A stretch of DNA of 64,000 bases from Hygrocybe punicea (lineage: Eukaryota; Basidiomycota; Agaricomycetes; Agaricales; Hygrophoraceae): NCBI GenBank assembly GCA_963556145.1, contig OY744471.1:5821590-5885589 (forward strand), in the 5' to 3' direction. Below are positions 24,676-36,185 of the stretch, in pieces. Below the pieces are notes generated by a model that was given only the letters and a program-made list of their open reading frames with translations, ran no database searches and was not told the DNA's origin. The number at the start of each line of letters is the position of its first letter. Position 1 is the first letter of the stretch. Made by a program: the position numbers and the translations under genes.

Positions 24676-26092
24676 ACACACACCAATTGATATGATGGCG
24701 AGAAAATAGTAGTTGCGCATGATGCCTTCAAAAATGTTCAACATCTTGTCCAGTCGTCGACAATTGATAGAGTTGGAAATTAGAGCGAACACGAGTGAGT
24801 TGAAAACCAGAGTTTGAACTATGAGTTGATGGCGTTCTTGCGTTGTTTGACCGGTAGGGAAGTGCCGGTAACTAAAGTGGAGCGTGAGGATGAAGACAAC
24901 CTGATAGATGGACTGGGAAAAAATCTGCTTATACATATCTACACTGAATAATGTTGCCTTTTTATTGGGTTTGAGGTACAGAAGTGTCTCAGGAGCAGGA
25001 TCTGCGGTGAAAGCCAGTGCTGCGAAAACATCCATGATGATGTTGATCCAAAGCAGTTGAACGGGGGACAATGGGGGTGATGCTCCAGAGGAGGTGAAAA
25101 CTGCGACAAGAGTGATGATGATAGCAGTGACTTGCGTTGAGATATGAAACTGTAGAAACCTGCACACACAACCATTTAGGCAACGGCCCCACATTATACC
25201 CTTGACGATAGAAGCAAAGTTGTCGTCCACGAGGGCAATATCAGAAGCCGCCTTGGCAACCTCGATTCCAGAACTGCCCATCGAGAAGCCAACGTCGGCA
25301 GTTTTGGGCGCAGGCACGTCACTGGCACCATCTCCCGTAACCCCAACGACTTCGCCCAGCTCCTGCAATTTCTCCACAAGGATCATCCTGTCCTCAAGGG
25401 TCGACTGTACCAAGAACTGCAGATTCGGCACAACTTCCAACATCTGCCGCTCATCAAGACTTCGGAACACAGGGCTTTCCATGACAATACCACCGGCAGA
25501 GTCGATACTGGACTGTACCACCTTAGGCAGGACTTCGGGGAGGTTCCCACGGCCTTCAAGGGGGGGTTCTTATGTGAGGGAGATGTGGCCTTAGAGGCCT
25601 GGCTCTCGAGAGCTTCTGCAATACATTTCCCGATCAGTACTAATTTGTGCCTGCCGGGTCACCTTTGCACCTCCTGGTTGCCCCCCCGGAGGCTCGGGCA
25701 ATGTTCCTCGTATGTATGTATGCACCAATTGAATGCAATATTAATATTACATCCTTGTCAAAAAATACGATCTGAACCTTACCCCCACCACCACCAGGCA
25801 TTACTATCCAAGGCAACAAAACAATCCAGATGCGCTCCAGTCGGGCGTGAGAGAGCGGGAAGAGAGGGAGGGAATGGGGAGCAGGAAGAGAGAGTGGAGA
25901 GAGGGAGGGAGGGGATAGAGAGGGACCAGGGACCGGAGAGGGAGAGAAAAGGGAGTGGGCCAGAGTGGCCAACTCCATACCTGAACCCTCGGAAACCATA
26001 CCTGGAGTGGGTCTTGGGCAACCCGACCGTTCGGGCACAGTTTCATGGCCCAACCGCAGGTGGGGGCACACCCACCGATTAGGCGTTCCATT

Positions 26093-26147
26093 ACCTCGCG
26101 AGGGTGGCCGGCCATGTCAATTGACAAGGGCCTGGCCCTCGCGAGGT
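26093..26147. repeat. 55-bp palindromic repeat, copy 1
   Basis: Outer arms ACCTCGCGAG / CTCGCGAGGT around a TGTCAATTGACA core. Confidence 0.75.
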
Positions 26148-26163
26148 ATGTTTTGCCTTCCTC

Positions 26164-26218
26164 ACCTCGCGAGGGTGGCCGCCAATGTCAATTGACGTGG
26201 GCCCGGCCCTCGCGAGGT
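26164..26218. repeat. 55-bp palindromic repeat, copy 2
   Basis: Same arms as copy 1 (ACCTCGCGAGG / CCTCGCGAGGT) around TGTCAATTGACG, 17 bp after it. Confidence 0.75.
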
Positions 26219-27579
26219 ACTCGGGGGTGGTGCCGGCGCTGGCGCTGGTGCTGGTGCTGGTACTGGTGCTGGCCCCTCTTCGTTACCCTCATTGCCATCA
26301 CCTCAAAGGCACAAGACGCACATCATTCGATGTGCGCTTGTGTTCACGAGGTACCGAGGAGGAGGAGGGAGTAAGTGGATGGCAAAAGTAGATAGAAAAA
26401 AACATACCTGGGCCGGAGTGTGGGCGCACCACACCTCCGACCCAGTTTTCCATGCTCCCCGTCATCGTTATCGGTGTGGTCATTGTCGTGGCAGTTGTTG
26501 ATCGGAGAGCGGAGAGGGAGACAGAGTGGAGGGAGCGGGGAGGAGACAGTGTGGGGTGAGGAGAGAGAGGGGGCAGAGGGTTGAAGAAATGGTGGGGAGG
26601 AATTGAGAGCGGGGAGAGGGATGGAGAGAGAATGTGACAGTGGGGAGTGGAAATGCAGAGGAGAGGGGATGGAGAGAGGGAGAGTGCTGGTGGGGGAGGT
26701 GTAGTAGAGGTTTCGGGTGAAGTGTGGGGAGGTGAATGGGAGGGAGAGAGAGGGCGGGAGGAGGGAAAGTGTGTGGGACCAAGGCGAGAGTGTGTTCTTG
26801 TCGTCGTCCTTTCCCTCCTTGTCGTCTCTGTCACCATCGGTGTCATCCTCTTTTTCCTCGTTGTCTTGATTGCCTCGTCATCCTTGCTTCCACTGGTTGT
26901 GTTCTCAGAAAAAAGCGAGTGGGGGTGTGGTCGGATGAGGGTGCAAACAAGGAAGTGAGAGGTAGAACACGAGAGTGGAGAAACTCACCGAGCAAATATT
27001 TGTCGTACTAGTACCTGTAATAGGCTAACTTGAAGTTCAGTCACGAGTTTGGTTAGAGACCATCGGATGCACTAACCTACCAATGTCACGGAACCTCCAA
27101 GTAATATCCACGAAGATTGAGTGCAAGTGTGAGTGGCAGTGAGTGCTGAATGTCTTGGTATTTTTCTCTTGATTTTTGATGCAGTGGTTGTTGTATATGT
27201 GAATTTTTACATTCAGTGCACCATTAAACGAACTCTCATTGGTTGATCATCACCGCCGATCTCTGACACCTCTCCCGGACCTCTCCCAGACCTCTCCCAG
27301 ACCTCTCCCCACCTCTAGCTGCTATACATTGCAGTCAGTCAGGTGATCAATGTCGATCAACGATCAACAAACTGCGTCGCGTTCTCTTCTTGTCACACCT
27401 CTCTCTTTCACCTTCTTGTAAGTCCCTTTCGCCTTTCAATCCTTCTGCCAAAACTAATGCCTGAAAAGAGGTTTTCAGAGGCAAGAGGATGGCCATGATG
27501 AGGACACCATGGAAGAAGAGGACAACAATGAGGACGACGACGACGACAAAGAGGAGGAGGATGAGCAAGGAGGAACACA

Positions 27580-28075
27580 ACGGCCAGTTCTCCCCGTTCT
27601 CTCTATTTCTCCTCCCCGTCTCCTCCACACACACACTCCCCATTCCTTCTATATCTCCCTGCTCCTCCACTCCCGCTCTCTCTTCCCTCCCCACCCTCTC
27701 TCTCCATCCTCCCCCCACACACCGTCTTCTCTCCACGCTCTCTTTATCCTCCGCGCTCTCTCTTCCCTCCCTTCTCTATCTCCCTGCTCTCCCTCTCTCA
27801 CTCTCCCCGATGCCTCCCTCTCTACTCCTTCCCACTCCCTCCCTCTCCACTTCCTGATACCTCCCTCTCTGCTCTCTGTCCCCCAGTCCCTCTCTGTCCC
27901 CTCCCTGTCCCCTCTCTGTCCCCTCTCTGTTCCCCTCTCTCCCCTCTCTGTCTTTCTCTCTGCTCCCTCTTCCCCCTCCCCATTCCCTCTCTCCTTCCTG
28001 CTCTCTCCTCTCCTCTCTCTCCCCTCCCCGTTCCCTCTCTCCTCCCTGCTCTCTCTCCCCTCTCCGTTCCCTAGA
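27580..28075 (+). repeat. Long pyrimidine-rich (CTCTCC) tract
   Basis: About 500 bp composed almost entirely of C and T on the plus strand, with irregular CCCTCTCTGTCC-type units. Open frames across it (for example 27509-28099) are products of base composition. It ends directly before the hAT-like element at 28086. Confidence 0.8.
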
Positions 28076-28539
28076 CTGTCCGTGGTAGTGTTGCCGTAGT
28101 TCGGTTCCGAACCTAGCCGAACCCGGTTCAAACCCCGAACCAAACCCTAAGTTCGGTCTAAGTTCAGCCAAGTGCTGAACCGGACCGCGGGTTCAGTTCC
28201 GGGTTTCGAGGCCTGCCGGATTTCCTGAACGGCTCCAAACCGCGTTCAAACCGCGAACGCGGATATTTTTAAGGTATTGATTTCATTTGTTTTTCGTATT
28301 TCTTTACTTACTATTTCGTGTTAAACGGCATCATGTGACCGACCGTGACCTTTCACGCAACACAGCAACTTCAACGCGGGTTGAACACAACACAATTTGT
28401 GTTGTGTTCAAAGGTAAGTTTCCATTTTTTTCTTAACTTTACTAATGTTATTTGCGGCAGGCAACTCGACTGCGACCACATCGCAACCACATTGGCACAA
28501 GATGAATGCCAACGCCAACGCAATGCCAACGGGCGCGGG

Positions 28540-29030
28540 GCAGCCGCAACACCACCACCACCACCACCACCACCAGCGGCGGCAACGGCAATGGCAAAGG
28601 CAACGGCAACCAGGCAACGACAACGGCAACAGCCAGCAGCAGCAGCAACAGCGGAAGCAGCAGCGCCGGCAGCAACGGCAGCAGCAGCAGCAGCAGCGGC
28701 AGCGGCAACAGCCAAAGCCATCCAACATCACCACCAGCGGCGGCAACAACAACGGCAACCACAACTATGACGGCCAGCAGCAGCAGCAATGCCGGCAGCA
28801 GCAGCAACAGCAACAGCAGCAACAGCGGCAGCAGCAACGGCGGCAGCAGCAACGGCCATGACAGCAGCAGCAGCAGTGGCAGCAGCAACGGCGACGGCAG
28901 CAGCAGCAGCGCCGGCAGCGGCAGCAACGGCAGCAACAGCAGCAGTGACAGTGGCGGCAGCAACGGCAGCAGTGACAGTGGCGGCAGCTACAGCAGCAGT
29001 GACAGCGGCGGCAGCAGCAGCGCCGGACGG
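28540..29030 (+). repeat. CAG/CAN trinucleotide-repeat tract
   Basis: About 490 bp of CAGCAG, CAACGG, CACCAC and related triplets. All six frames are open over long stretches and read as homopolymeric Q, S/N, A/T, L or C. None resembles a natural protein, so I treat it as repeat DNA. A shorter counterpart lies at about 31960-32400 in the sister element. Confidence 0.85.
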
Positions 29031-29048
29031 CTCCCCCGCAGCCCAACT

Positions 29049-29102
29049 ACCTCACGAAGTGTAGCGCCGTATCGATTGATACGTGCCTGCCATTCACGAG
29101 GA
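29049..29102. repeat. Palindromic repeat, variant form in hAT-like copy 1
   Basis: Arms ACCTCACGAA / TTCACGAGG around the dyad GTATCGATTGATAC. Confidence 0.6.
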
Positions 29103-29354
29103 GAACGGAGCTCATGGGGTGAGCCCACCTCGGTCCGAGGTTCAGACCGCGTCTGAACCCAGACCGAACGCGGAGAAACGGTTCAATGCCGTCCGGGTCC
29201 AGGTTTGGCCATGCGCCAAACCGGACCCGAAGTTCAGTTCGCGGTTCCGCCAAAAAGGGTCGGAACCGGACCGAACTGAACTTCGGCAACACTAGTCCGT
29301 GGTATGTTCGACGCAACGGGTGTCGCGAGGTGCGAGGGCTGGAGGGCATCCGGC

Positions 29355-29408
29355 ACCTCGCGAATGCCGCCTTCACGTCAATTGACGTGATGGAGGGTGT
29401 CTCGAGGT
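29355..29408. repeat. 55-bp palindromic repeat, copy 3
   Basis: ACCTCGCGAATGCCG, then CACGTCAATTGACGTG, then CTCGAGGT. A degenerate copy follows to about 29475 (CACGTCAATCGACGTG). It lies in the 4.34-kb element, outside the nested hAT-like copy. Confidence 0.7.
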
Positions 29409-32122
29409 GTGAGAGAAGAGGGGGCACCCTGCAAACGCCACACCCACGTCAATCGACGTGGGGGTATCGCTAGGCTCCGAGTCCCCGTTCCCTCTCTTCC
29501 CTCCTTGCTCTCTCTCTCTCTGCCATGTTCTCCCTCTCCCCTCCCCGCGTTCCCTTTATCATATCTGCATAGTCAATAGAGAGCTTGGAAAATGATATGG
29601 CAAAATGAAAATACTCAAAAGTGACATCTAGAGAGGTTCGAAATAGAGATTTATATAATTGCAAAACATGGAAATGCTCAGAAAACATATCTAAAATACA
29701 TGGCGGTGACATCAACAGAGGTTCATATACTCTAACAAGAGGTTGGCCAATTTTCGGGGGGAGCCTCCCAAGACCCAGGCCTCGAAGGCCACATCTCCCT
29801 CACATAAGAACCCCCCCTTGAAGGCCGTGGGAACCTCCCTGAAGTCCTGCCTAAGGTGGACTGTACTGCGATAGAGCAAGCAGTGAGGATACTGTCATAG
29901 GTGCACATCCTGACGCTAACCCCGGCCTGGCGAAATTTCTCCACCATGTCCCGAATGCCCTGTCTGAGCGGGTCTTCAATGGCCGCGATGCCAATGAGTA
30001 CCAGATCCCTGCAAAGATCTTCATACGGTACCTGCAAAACAATGCACGTCAGTCTGCATGGTCCCCCGTCCTTGTATACGACGGTAAAATTTACTTCACA
30101 CTCGATACCAACATGAGGGTAGGGAGGTGGCCACGACTTAAAATCTCGATAACATAAAGCAACCATGCGAAGTGCCCGATGCATATAACATGACCGTGCG
30201 TTGAATATTATCCATCGCCATCCCATCAATCTGGGCCGTCTCAATCTCCTGATCATTCACGCCAGCCGTGCAACTCTGGGCTTGAGCGTCTGTGTTGATG
30301 ACGACGTGGCGGGCACAATTCCTGGTCAATATCTCGCTGGGGCCCTTCAGGTAAAGCCTGTATCTGCCGCCGGGGAGCTTGACCACGGCACCCATAGCCT
30401 TCCGTTCACTGGAGAACGGGATGGACTGCACCGCCTCCCGAAGCTTCTTGCTATGATCCGGGCAACTGAGACCCCTCGCAAACTGGACGAGGGCTGTCTC
30501 TATCCTGCTGCTGATGACCACCTCGCCATTCTCTGAGCTGATATTGATGGGACAGACACAAATCGCATCACTGAATAAGACTCGCAATTGCGGCGACAAG
30601 ACGGCATTGAGCTGAGCCTGATCATCAAAGAAAAAATAATCTCGGTAACCATGGTGCTCATCTGCGTCGCTCCGTGCGTTGTTGTCGGCGAGATTACGAA
30701 CAAACTTGGCATAGACCCCTACAGAGCCCGCCACAATAGTCATGCCGCCCGACCTGACAGTCTTGTCCGTGCAGACGAGAACCGAGACATTGGCCATCGT
30801 CTCGCAAGAACCAAGTTAACGGACGAGTAACTTGTCTCGCGTCATCCGCTTCGTGATGAACGCCAGAGCGGGCGAGACGATGCGCGGAAAACCTAAGAAT
30901 ACAGTGCGGATGATGGATCATAAGAGTACCGTCCCCCCCTTGTCAGGAAATTTAATTCCACGGACCGTTGGGCACAGCCAAGACAATCAAGGTTAACGAA
31001 ATGATGACAATGTCGGCCAGTTCCATCCCGATCTCGATTGGCGTTCTGATAGAATACATGAGTATTTATGGAGAAATGGTAATAGATATTAGCCAGAGGC
31101 TCACTGTTTCTGTGCATCCTTGCAAAGCTTGACAAAGAACAGGATTGTGAGCACTGTGAAGAGAAGAACGCCTGCTATTTGGCCAATTTTGGCATATATT
31201 TCAGCAAGGTTAGTGAGCTTTCGCTACAAAGGAGTGTGCTTCGTGTCGGCGTGAAGCGCTATCAACAAAGCCACTTGTAAGCACAAAGGGCAACCAAATG
31301 AGGCAGAGACACTAACCCATCATGATCCTGCCATTGCAGCTCGTTTGACCAACGGCGACCACGATGTAGGTGCCGAAGCCATCCAAGACCTTACTTCCGC
31401 TAACAATGAAGCAGTCTGTACATCCAGCTTCCAGGGCACTCGCACCACTGGCAGCGCGTCCTCGCTTTGCCAAGCACTCAGTATAGGTTGTAGTGTTGCC
31501 GTAGTTCGGTTCCGAACCTAGCCGAACCCGGTTCAAACCCCGAACCGAACCCGGGGTTCAGTCTAAGTTCAGCCAAATGCTGAACCGGACCGCGGGTTCG
31601 GTTCAGGGTTTCGAGGCTGGCCGGATTTCCTGAACGGCTCCAAACCGCATCCAAACCGCGAACGCGGATATTTTTAAGGTATTTATTTCATTTGTTTTTC
31701 AGATTTCTTTACTTACTTTTTCGCGTTAAACGATATCATGTGACCATTACAGGTTTCTTCACGCAACAACGCAAGGCCAATGAACGCGACACAATGTCGC
31801 GTTCGTGAATACAGGTAAGTCTCGTAAATACTCTTAACTTTACTAATATTATCTGCCACAGGCAACTTGACCGCGACCACATCGCGAGCACACCACCACG
31901 GCACAACATGGATCCCAACACCAATGCCAATGGACGCGGGACAGCCGTTACACCACCACCACCACCACCACCACCACCACCAGCAACGGCAACACCAACG
32001 ACAACGTCAACAACGACGATGGCAACAACGACGACGGCAACGGCCAGCAGCAGCAGCAGCAGCAGCAACGGCGGCAACAGCAGCAGCAGCAGGTGCTGCA
32101 TCAAGCCATCCAACACCAAGGA

Positions 32123-32188
32123 ACCTCGCGAACACGAGCTGACGCGTCAACTGACGCGTGGACGTCGTTCGCAAGGTGTTCGCGAGGT
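32123..32188. repeat. Palindromic repeat, 66-bp variant
   Basis: ACCTCGCGAACACGAG, core GACGCGTCAACTGACGCGT, then TTCGCGAGGT. It lies inside hAT-like copy 2. Confidence 0.65.
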
Positions 32189-32422
32189 ATTCGGCACCAA
32201 GAAGGATAACGGGAGTGTGGGTGTACGCTCCCATCTCCACGGCGGCTCATCCAATGCCGGCAGCATCAGCAGCAACAACAGCAACGGCGCAGCAGCAGCA
32301 GCAGCAGCAGTTGCAGCAGCAACGGCAGCAGCGCCAGTAGCGGCAGCAACAGCGACAGTGGCAACGGCAACGGCAGCAGCAGCAGCAGCAGCAGCGCCGG
32401 ACGGCTCCCCTGCAGCCCAACT

Positions 32423-32475
32423 ACCTCGCGAAGTGTAGCGCCGTATCGATTGATACGTGCCTGCCATGTGCGAGG
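32423..32475. repeat. Palindromic repeat, variant form in hAT-like copy 2
   Basis: Equivalent of 29049-29102, with ACCTCGCGAA as left arm and the GTATCGATTGATAC core. Confidence 0.6.
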
Positions 32476-34906
32476 AGAACAGAGCTCATGGGGTGAGCCC
32501 ACCTCGGTCCGGGGTTCAGACCGCGTCTGAACCCAGACCGAACGCGGAGAAACGGTTCAATGCCGTCCGGGTCCAGGTTTGGCCATGCGCCAAACCGGAC
32601 CCGAAGTTCAGTTCGCGGTTCCGCCAAAAAGGGTCGGAACCGGACCGAACTGAACTTTGGCAACACTAATAGGTTGCTTTCTTGATGGCATCCGATTCAC
32701 CAGTTGCGCCGGACTCGTCACACTTGAGGTTGGACCCAGATAACAAGACACCATCACAGGGGACGATATCGCCCGATTGAAGTAGCACAATATCGCCGAC
32801 AACGACGTGCTTGGAATAAGGTCAGGCTCGACAATAAAGGGTCAGGTTGAAGCAATGGAAATACTTTTGTGTCAATGACTTGCTCGATACCGTCATGGAT
32901 AACTTTGACTCTGCGGTCCTCCTTCTTCGCATTCAGTGCGGCACAATGCCGCTCTGTCTGCCAATCATTCAAAGACCCCACGATCACCTATGGGAAGACC
33001 TGCGGTTAGATTACCTATAGAAAGAACGATGTGACGGCACGCACAATGACGAGAATAGCGACGAGAATGGCCACGCCTTCAATCCAATGTACAGCTGGCC
33101 CACTATGGTCCCACGCAGCACCAAAATCCTGATATAAACCCAGAGCTAGCGAAACCACGGCTGCTAATGAAAGCAAGATCTGAAACAAATTTGCTTCATG
33201 GAGAAGAGGGTTGACTCACCAAAATCTTGTCCTTGAATGCTGACCACATGAGCTGCAAAAGGGTCTTGCTGGGCTGTTGTGGAAGGATGTTCTCTCCGTA
33301 GACCCTTCGGCGGTCATCCAAAGTGGCATGGAAGGCTAGACCATTGAAGAACTCGTCATACTGCGATCTCCGTCCACCACCACCACCACCACAGTCGCTG
33401 CAATCAAGTCTCTGGGATGGTTCAAGAGCAGTGGCGGCAAGTGGCTTGAGTGTTTTGATGCCATGAGCCATGTGTGACCCAAGACCCTTCAAGAGCGCGG
33501 AGGTGCCTCCAAGTACCGACAACGAGTCAAGATCCTTTGTGTCGAGTAAGCTTGCGAGCTCATGAGACCTAAACGCGAATGGCATCGGGTCAATGCATGT
33601 GTCCTGGTTGAGTATTGGTCTTGCATGGCCTGCCCTCTCATTATCTGAGATAGCAGAGGTACAAATGTCACAATCGCTGCCGCTGTTCGTTATTGGCGAC
33701 TGGGGCCACGCGGGGACAATGGTGGAGTCATGGTCATAGCCATCCCATCGAAGGTGCTGTTGTTGGTTGGGATCATTCTTATGGATTGAGGTTGCCCAGT
33801 GGATGTGGGAGAGGGTCGGTGGGGGGAGTTCGTTTATAGTTGAGTCATTGACAAGTTGGAGGTGTCAATTGGTTTTGGAGAGAGCACTCCGAGGGAAACA
33901 CGAGCTGGGCTTGGGGATGGCAGGGAGAAGCATGAGACTGGGGAAAGCAGAGAGATGAGAGGGGGTGAAGGGGGCTGTAAGAGGTGAGGACTTCGCAAAA
34001 GTGGGTCGGTAAAGGGAGAGTCATCGAAGTTTGTTGAAGATCCAGCAGCGATATGGCCAAGAGACAGAGAAATGGATAGAGAGGATGTAGCAGACGCTCC
34101 GCCATCAGGGACGGGTGTCGGAGAAAGTGCCTGCGGCTTGTGGCCTGGATCCATCAGAATGAAATGTTTGGAGCGCACTGGCAAGAGACTTCGAGTCTGA
34201 GTGCATTTTATAACCGTTCAAGTCACTGCTCCAGTAATTAGCGAAGATAACCCAACTTGGCGTTCTCTGGTGAAACACTAACTTGAAGACGATGAATATT
34301 GCAATGTCGATGTGATGATCGGTGCCCTCCAGATCATATTGTAATGTTATAGTCGTGGCTTTACCCATAATATAGTCCTGCCTAGCCTGATATGGCGAGA
34401 TATTCCGGAATCACCATGTTGTGCCGTCGTGGTCATCGCCATTCCGTGAGATCGACTGAAAGGAATGAATCGATTGTTTTTATCTGTGCGGCTATTCTGG
34501 ATGGGCTTACCGTTGCCTGCACGGGGCACGGCATAGCCAAGGGAGTTGCGGAGTGATTGGTAATCCCCAGCAGCTGGCAGTGATCTATTAGCTAGAAGGA
34601 GGTGGCACGAAATTAATAGGAGCCCAACATCAGAAAAGGATGAGGAAAATACCTAGCTGGGCCTACGAAGAATCCTTGGTAATGAATGATCAGTAGAAAT
34701 CCGACGTACAGATCTGTGAGAGAGTTTGAACCTTGCACGCAGTGGCGGCTGTCCAACAGATTGACTGACAGGTTAACGTTCAGGTTCGACACGAGGCTCT
34801 ATCAGCAGTCGTCCCGCGCTGTGCTTCTCACGAGGAAAAAACAAAATGGAACGGTGGAGCAGAAGTTTGCAATGATATCTCTCATTGACGAAACATTTGT
34901 CCATAG

Positions 34907-35652
34907 CTAGTGTTCCTTAATCGCAACCTTTCCCCCGTCCCACAGACGTAGGTGCCCTGGAAATATCGGGAGCCACGAACGCTCCTTTTCTGTGGCTGTT
35001 TCCATGGCGAGATGGTTCTTCTGGTTGAGCGAACGGATGAGGTCCTGTATCTGGGGCTCGTCAAAGAAGACCCGGCACTGCATGGCGAGCTGGCGATCAT
35101 CAAGCCGTGGCACGGCTGGTTCGGGCTCTGACGCCTGTGGAGGCGGCCATCTGGGATGCGATGCTATCTACTGTCCTTGCCTTCGATCTGGTGCTTGTTG
35201 GACCTGCGGGAAGTAAGCTACGGCGGAATCAATACATGCTAATGAAAGAGAGTTGTTGCTGCGCTCTGATGGGAAAGAACAACCTTTCTTACATATGATG
35301 TGAGCAACCTGGCAAGCAGGGATTTGAGCCAAAAGGTTCAGTAAGAGGGAGTAGGGATTAAAAATGCACCTGCTGCCATTCTCTGAGTTCTGCAAGAAGT
35401 TCGGGAGGATATGAAGAGAGGATCCAATCGATGAGGGAGGCTGGTTCTGGGTGCACAATGAGGTCGCATAATATATCGATCTTGAGACGGAGGGATGAAT
35501 GTCAGGTGCGGGTGCTGTCACGGTTGGACATCAAACATAGGTTTTGGTCAGGATGTTGGGGGATTGCTGCAGATTATCTGGTGGTAAAATCATTGAGGAA
35601 TGACGGTGGATCTCTGTCGGAGGTCCACTCACCTGGAGTATGCGCCGGTCAT
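34907..35652 (-). pseudogene. Unidentified conserved gene, 3' part (split by the 6.9-kb element)
   Basis: Readable minus-strand blocks are RILQ at the element junction (35637-35652), ILCDLIVHPEPASLIDWILS then YPPELLAELREWQ (about 35373-35480), and RLDDRQLAMQCRVFFDEPQI then LRLWDGGKVAIKEH with a stop at 34907. Short introns and at least one frame change separate them. The 5' part lies at 42592-42745, on the far side of the inserted element. I do not recognise the family. The split and the frame change suggest a pseudogene. Confidence 0.5.
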
Positions 35653-36024
35653 TAGTGTTGCCATGGCTCGGTCCGAAACCGTTAGCCGTTGGAGCCGGAC
35701 CGATAATTAGCCGAGCCGAGCCGTTCACTCGGCTAACGGTTAAACCTCGGCTTAGCAACGGCTAGCCATTATTAGCCGTTACCAAATATCCAAATTAGGA
35801 AATTTAGGTTTCCAGCCTGTTTGCTGGCTTCAAATAACCCCTCTGCTGCCTCCCACACCTCACGAACATGTATGGACGCATTTCGCGAGGTTTTCAAGTG
35901 TTGATAACCAGTATGTGCACTTCTTTTTGCATATCTCCATGTAAACCACCTATGTACATGCATGTGAAAAAAATGAAATATACCTACTTACATATGCACC
36001 TTCCGAGGCTCCTGTGAAAGGGGA

Positions 36025-36081
36025 ACACCCCGTGAATGCCGCGCACACGTCAATTGACGTGGCCATATATATTCGCAAGGT
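36025..36081. repeat. 55-bp palindromic repeat, copy 4
   Basis: ACCCCGTGAATGCCGCG, ACACGTCAATTGACGTGG, then ATTCGCAAGGT, near the left end of the 6.9-kb element. Confidence 0.65.
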
Positions 36082-36185
36082 GGGCTGGGCAGCAGGGAGA
36101 GGGGCAGACTCGTCCTCAGTTGCTCCTGCCCTGTCCGTCGTCATTGGCCTCGTCAGCTGTCGTCATCGTTATGGTCCTTGTGTTC

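Larger units (their letters stand above)
28086..29294. mobile_element. Non-autonomous hAT-like element, copy 1 (1,209 bp), nested
   Basis: The termini are TAGTGTTGCCGTAGTTCGGT and its inverted counterpart ending CGGCAACACTA. They are flanked by an 8-bp direct duplication GTCCGTGG (28078-28085 and 29295-29302). The ends are rich in GGTTCGG/CCGAACC subterminal motifs. A second copy lies at 31491-32668. The interior has no transposase but a long CAG/CAN trinucleotide tract (about 28540-29030). It is inserted inside the 4.34-kb element. An 8-bp duplication and a TAGTGTTGCC end fit the hAT superfamily. Confidence 0.88.
25519..29858. mobile_element. 4.34-kb non-autonomous TIR transposon with 8-bp target duplication
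   Basis: The ends are inverted copies of about 88 bp starting CACCTTAGGCAGGACTTC (25519-25606 and 29771-29858). They are flanked by a direct 8-bp duplication, GACTGTAC (25511-25518 and 29859-29866). Removing the element restores the ATPase reading frame from SIAVQS to SIDSAGGIVMESP. No transposase is visible. The interior is low-complexity: purine-rich tracts at 25850-25960 and 26490-26780, a ~500-bp pyrimidine tract at 27580-28075, palindromic 55-bp repeats, and a nested hAT-like element (28086-29294). An 8-bp duplication fits hAT, Mutator-like or P-like elements. Confidence 0.88.
31491..32668. mobile_element. Non-autonomous hAT-like element, copy 2 (1,178 bp)
   Basis: Same ends as 28086-29294 (TAGTGTTGCCG .. 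GGCAACACTA), flanked by an 8-bp duplication ATAGGTTG (31483-31490 and 32669-32676). Excising it joins ATPase codons for SDAIKKATY to TECLAKRGRA. The interior differs from copy 1 mainly in the trinucleotide tract and in an extra palindromic repeat at 32123-32188. Confidence 0.9.
24200..34154 (-). pseudogene. PMC1: PMC1-type Ca2+-transporting P-type ATPase, interrupted and degenerate
   Basis: The gene reads right to left. The start is probably ATG 34154 (MDPGHKPQALSP), followed by the N-terminal regulatory part (PFAFRSHELASLLDTKDL; RRVYGENILPQQPSKTLLQLMW at 33230-33350). The actuator domain keeps CDESGATGESD near 32700. The catalytic phosphorylation site is lost: CTDKTGT of the family reads CTDKTVRSGG near 30750, with a net loss of bases. 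The P-domain reads MCTYDS instead of MCTGDN and TGDGASDVPAPK instead of TGDGTNDAPALK. Membrane helices (PVQLLWINIIMDVFAALAF) and the C-terminal segment near 24450-24600 are readable with a frameshift. Two transposons sit in exons, at 31491-32668 and 25519-29858. Lost motifs plus insertions make it a pseudogene. The family normally pumps Ca2+ into the vacuole. Confidence 0.85.

Noticed and set aside
25840..26125. Overlapping frames in 25585-26127 that look like a proline-rich protein
   Set aside because: Purine-rich low-complexity DNA of the 4.34-kb element; the frames end arbitrarily and match nothing recognised.
27509..28143. 196-residue plus and 164-residue minus open frames rich in S/P/L or R/E/G
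   Set aside because: They come from the CTCTCC tract and show no conserved motif.
28345..29156. Open frames of poly-Q, poly-S/N, poly-A and poly-L in all six frames
   Set aside because: Trinucleotide repeat DNA inside a transposon. No frame is favoured, and no start or splice context supports a gene.
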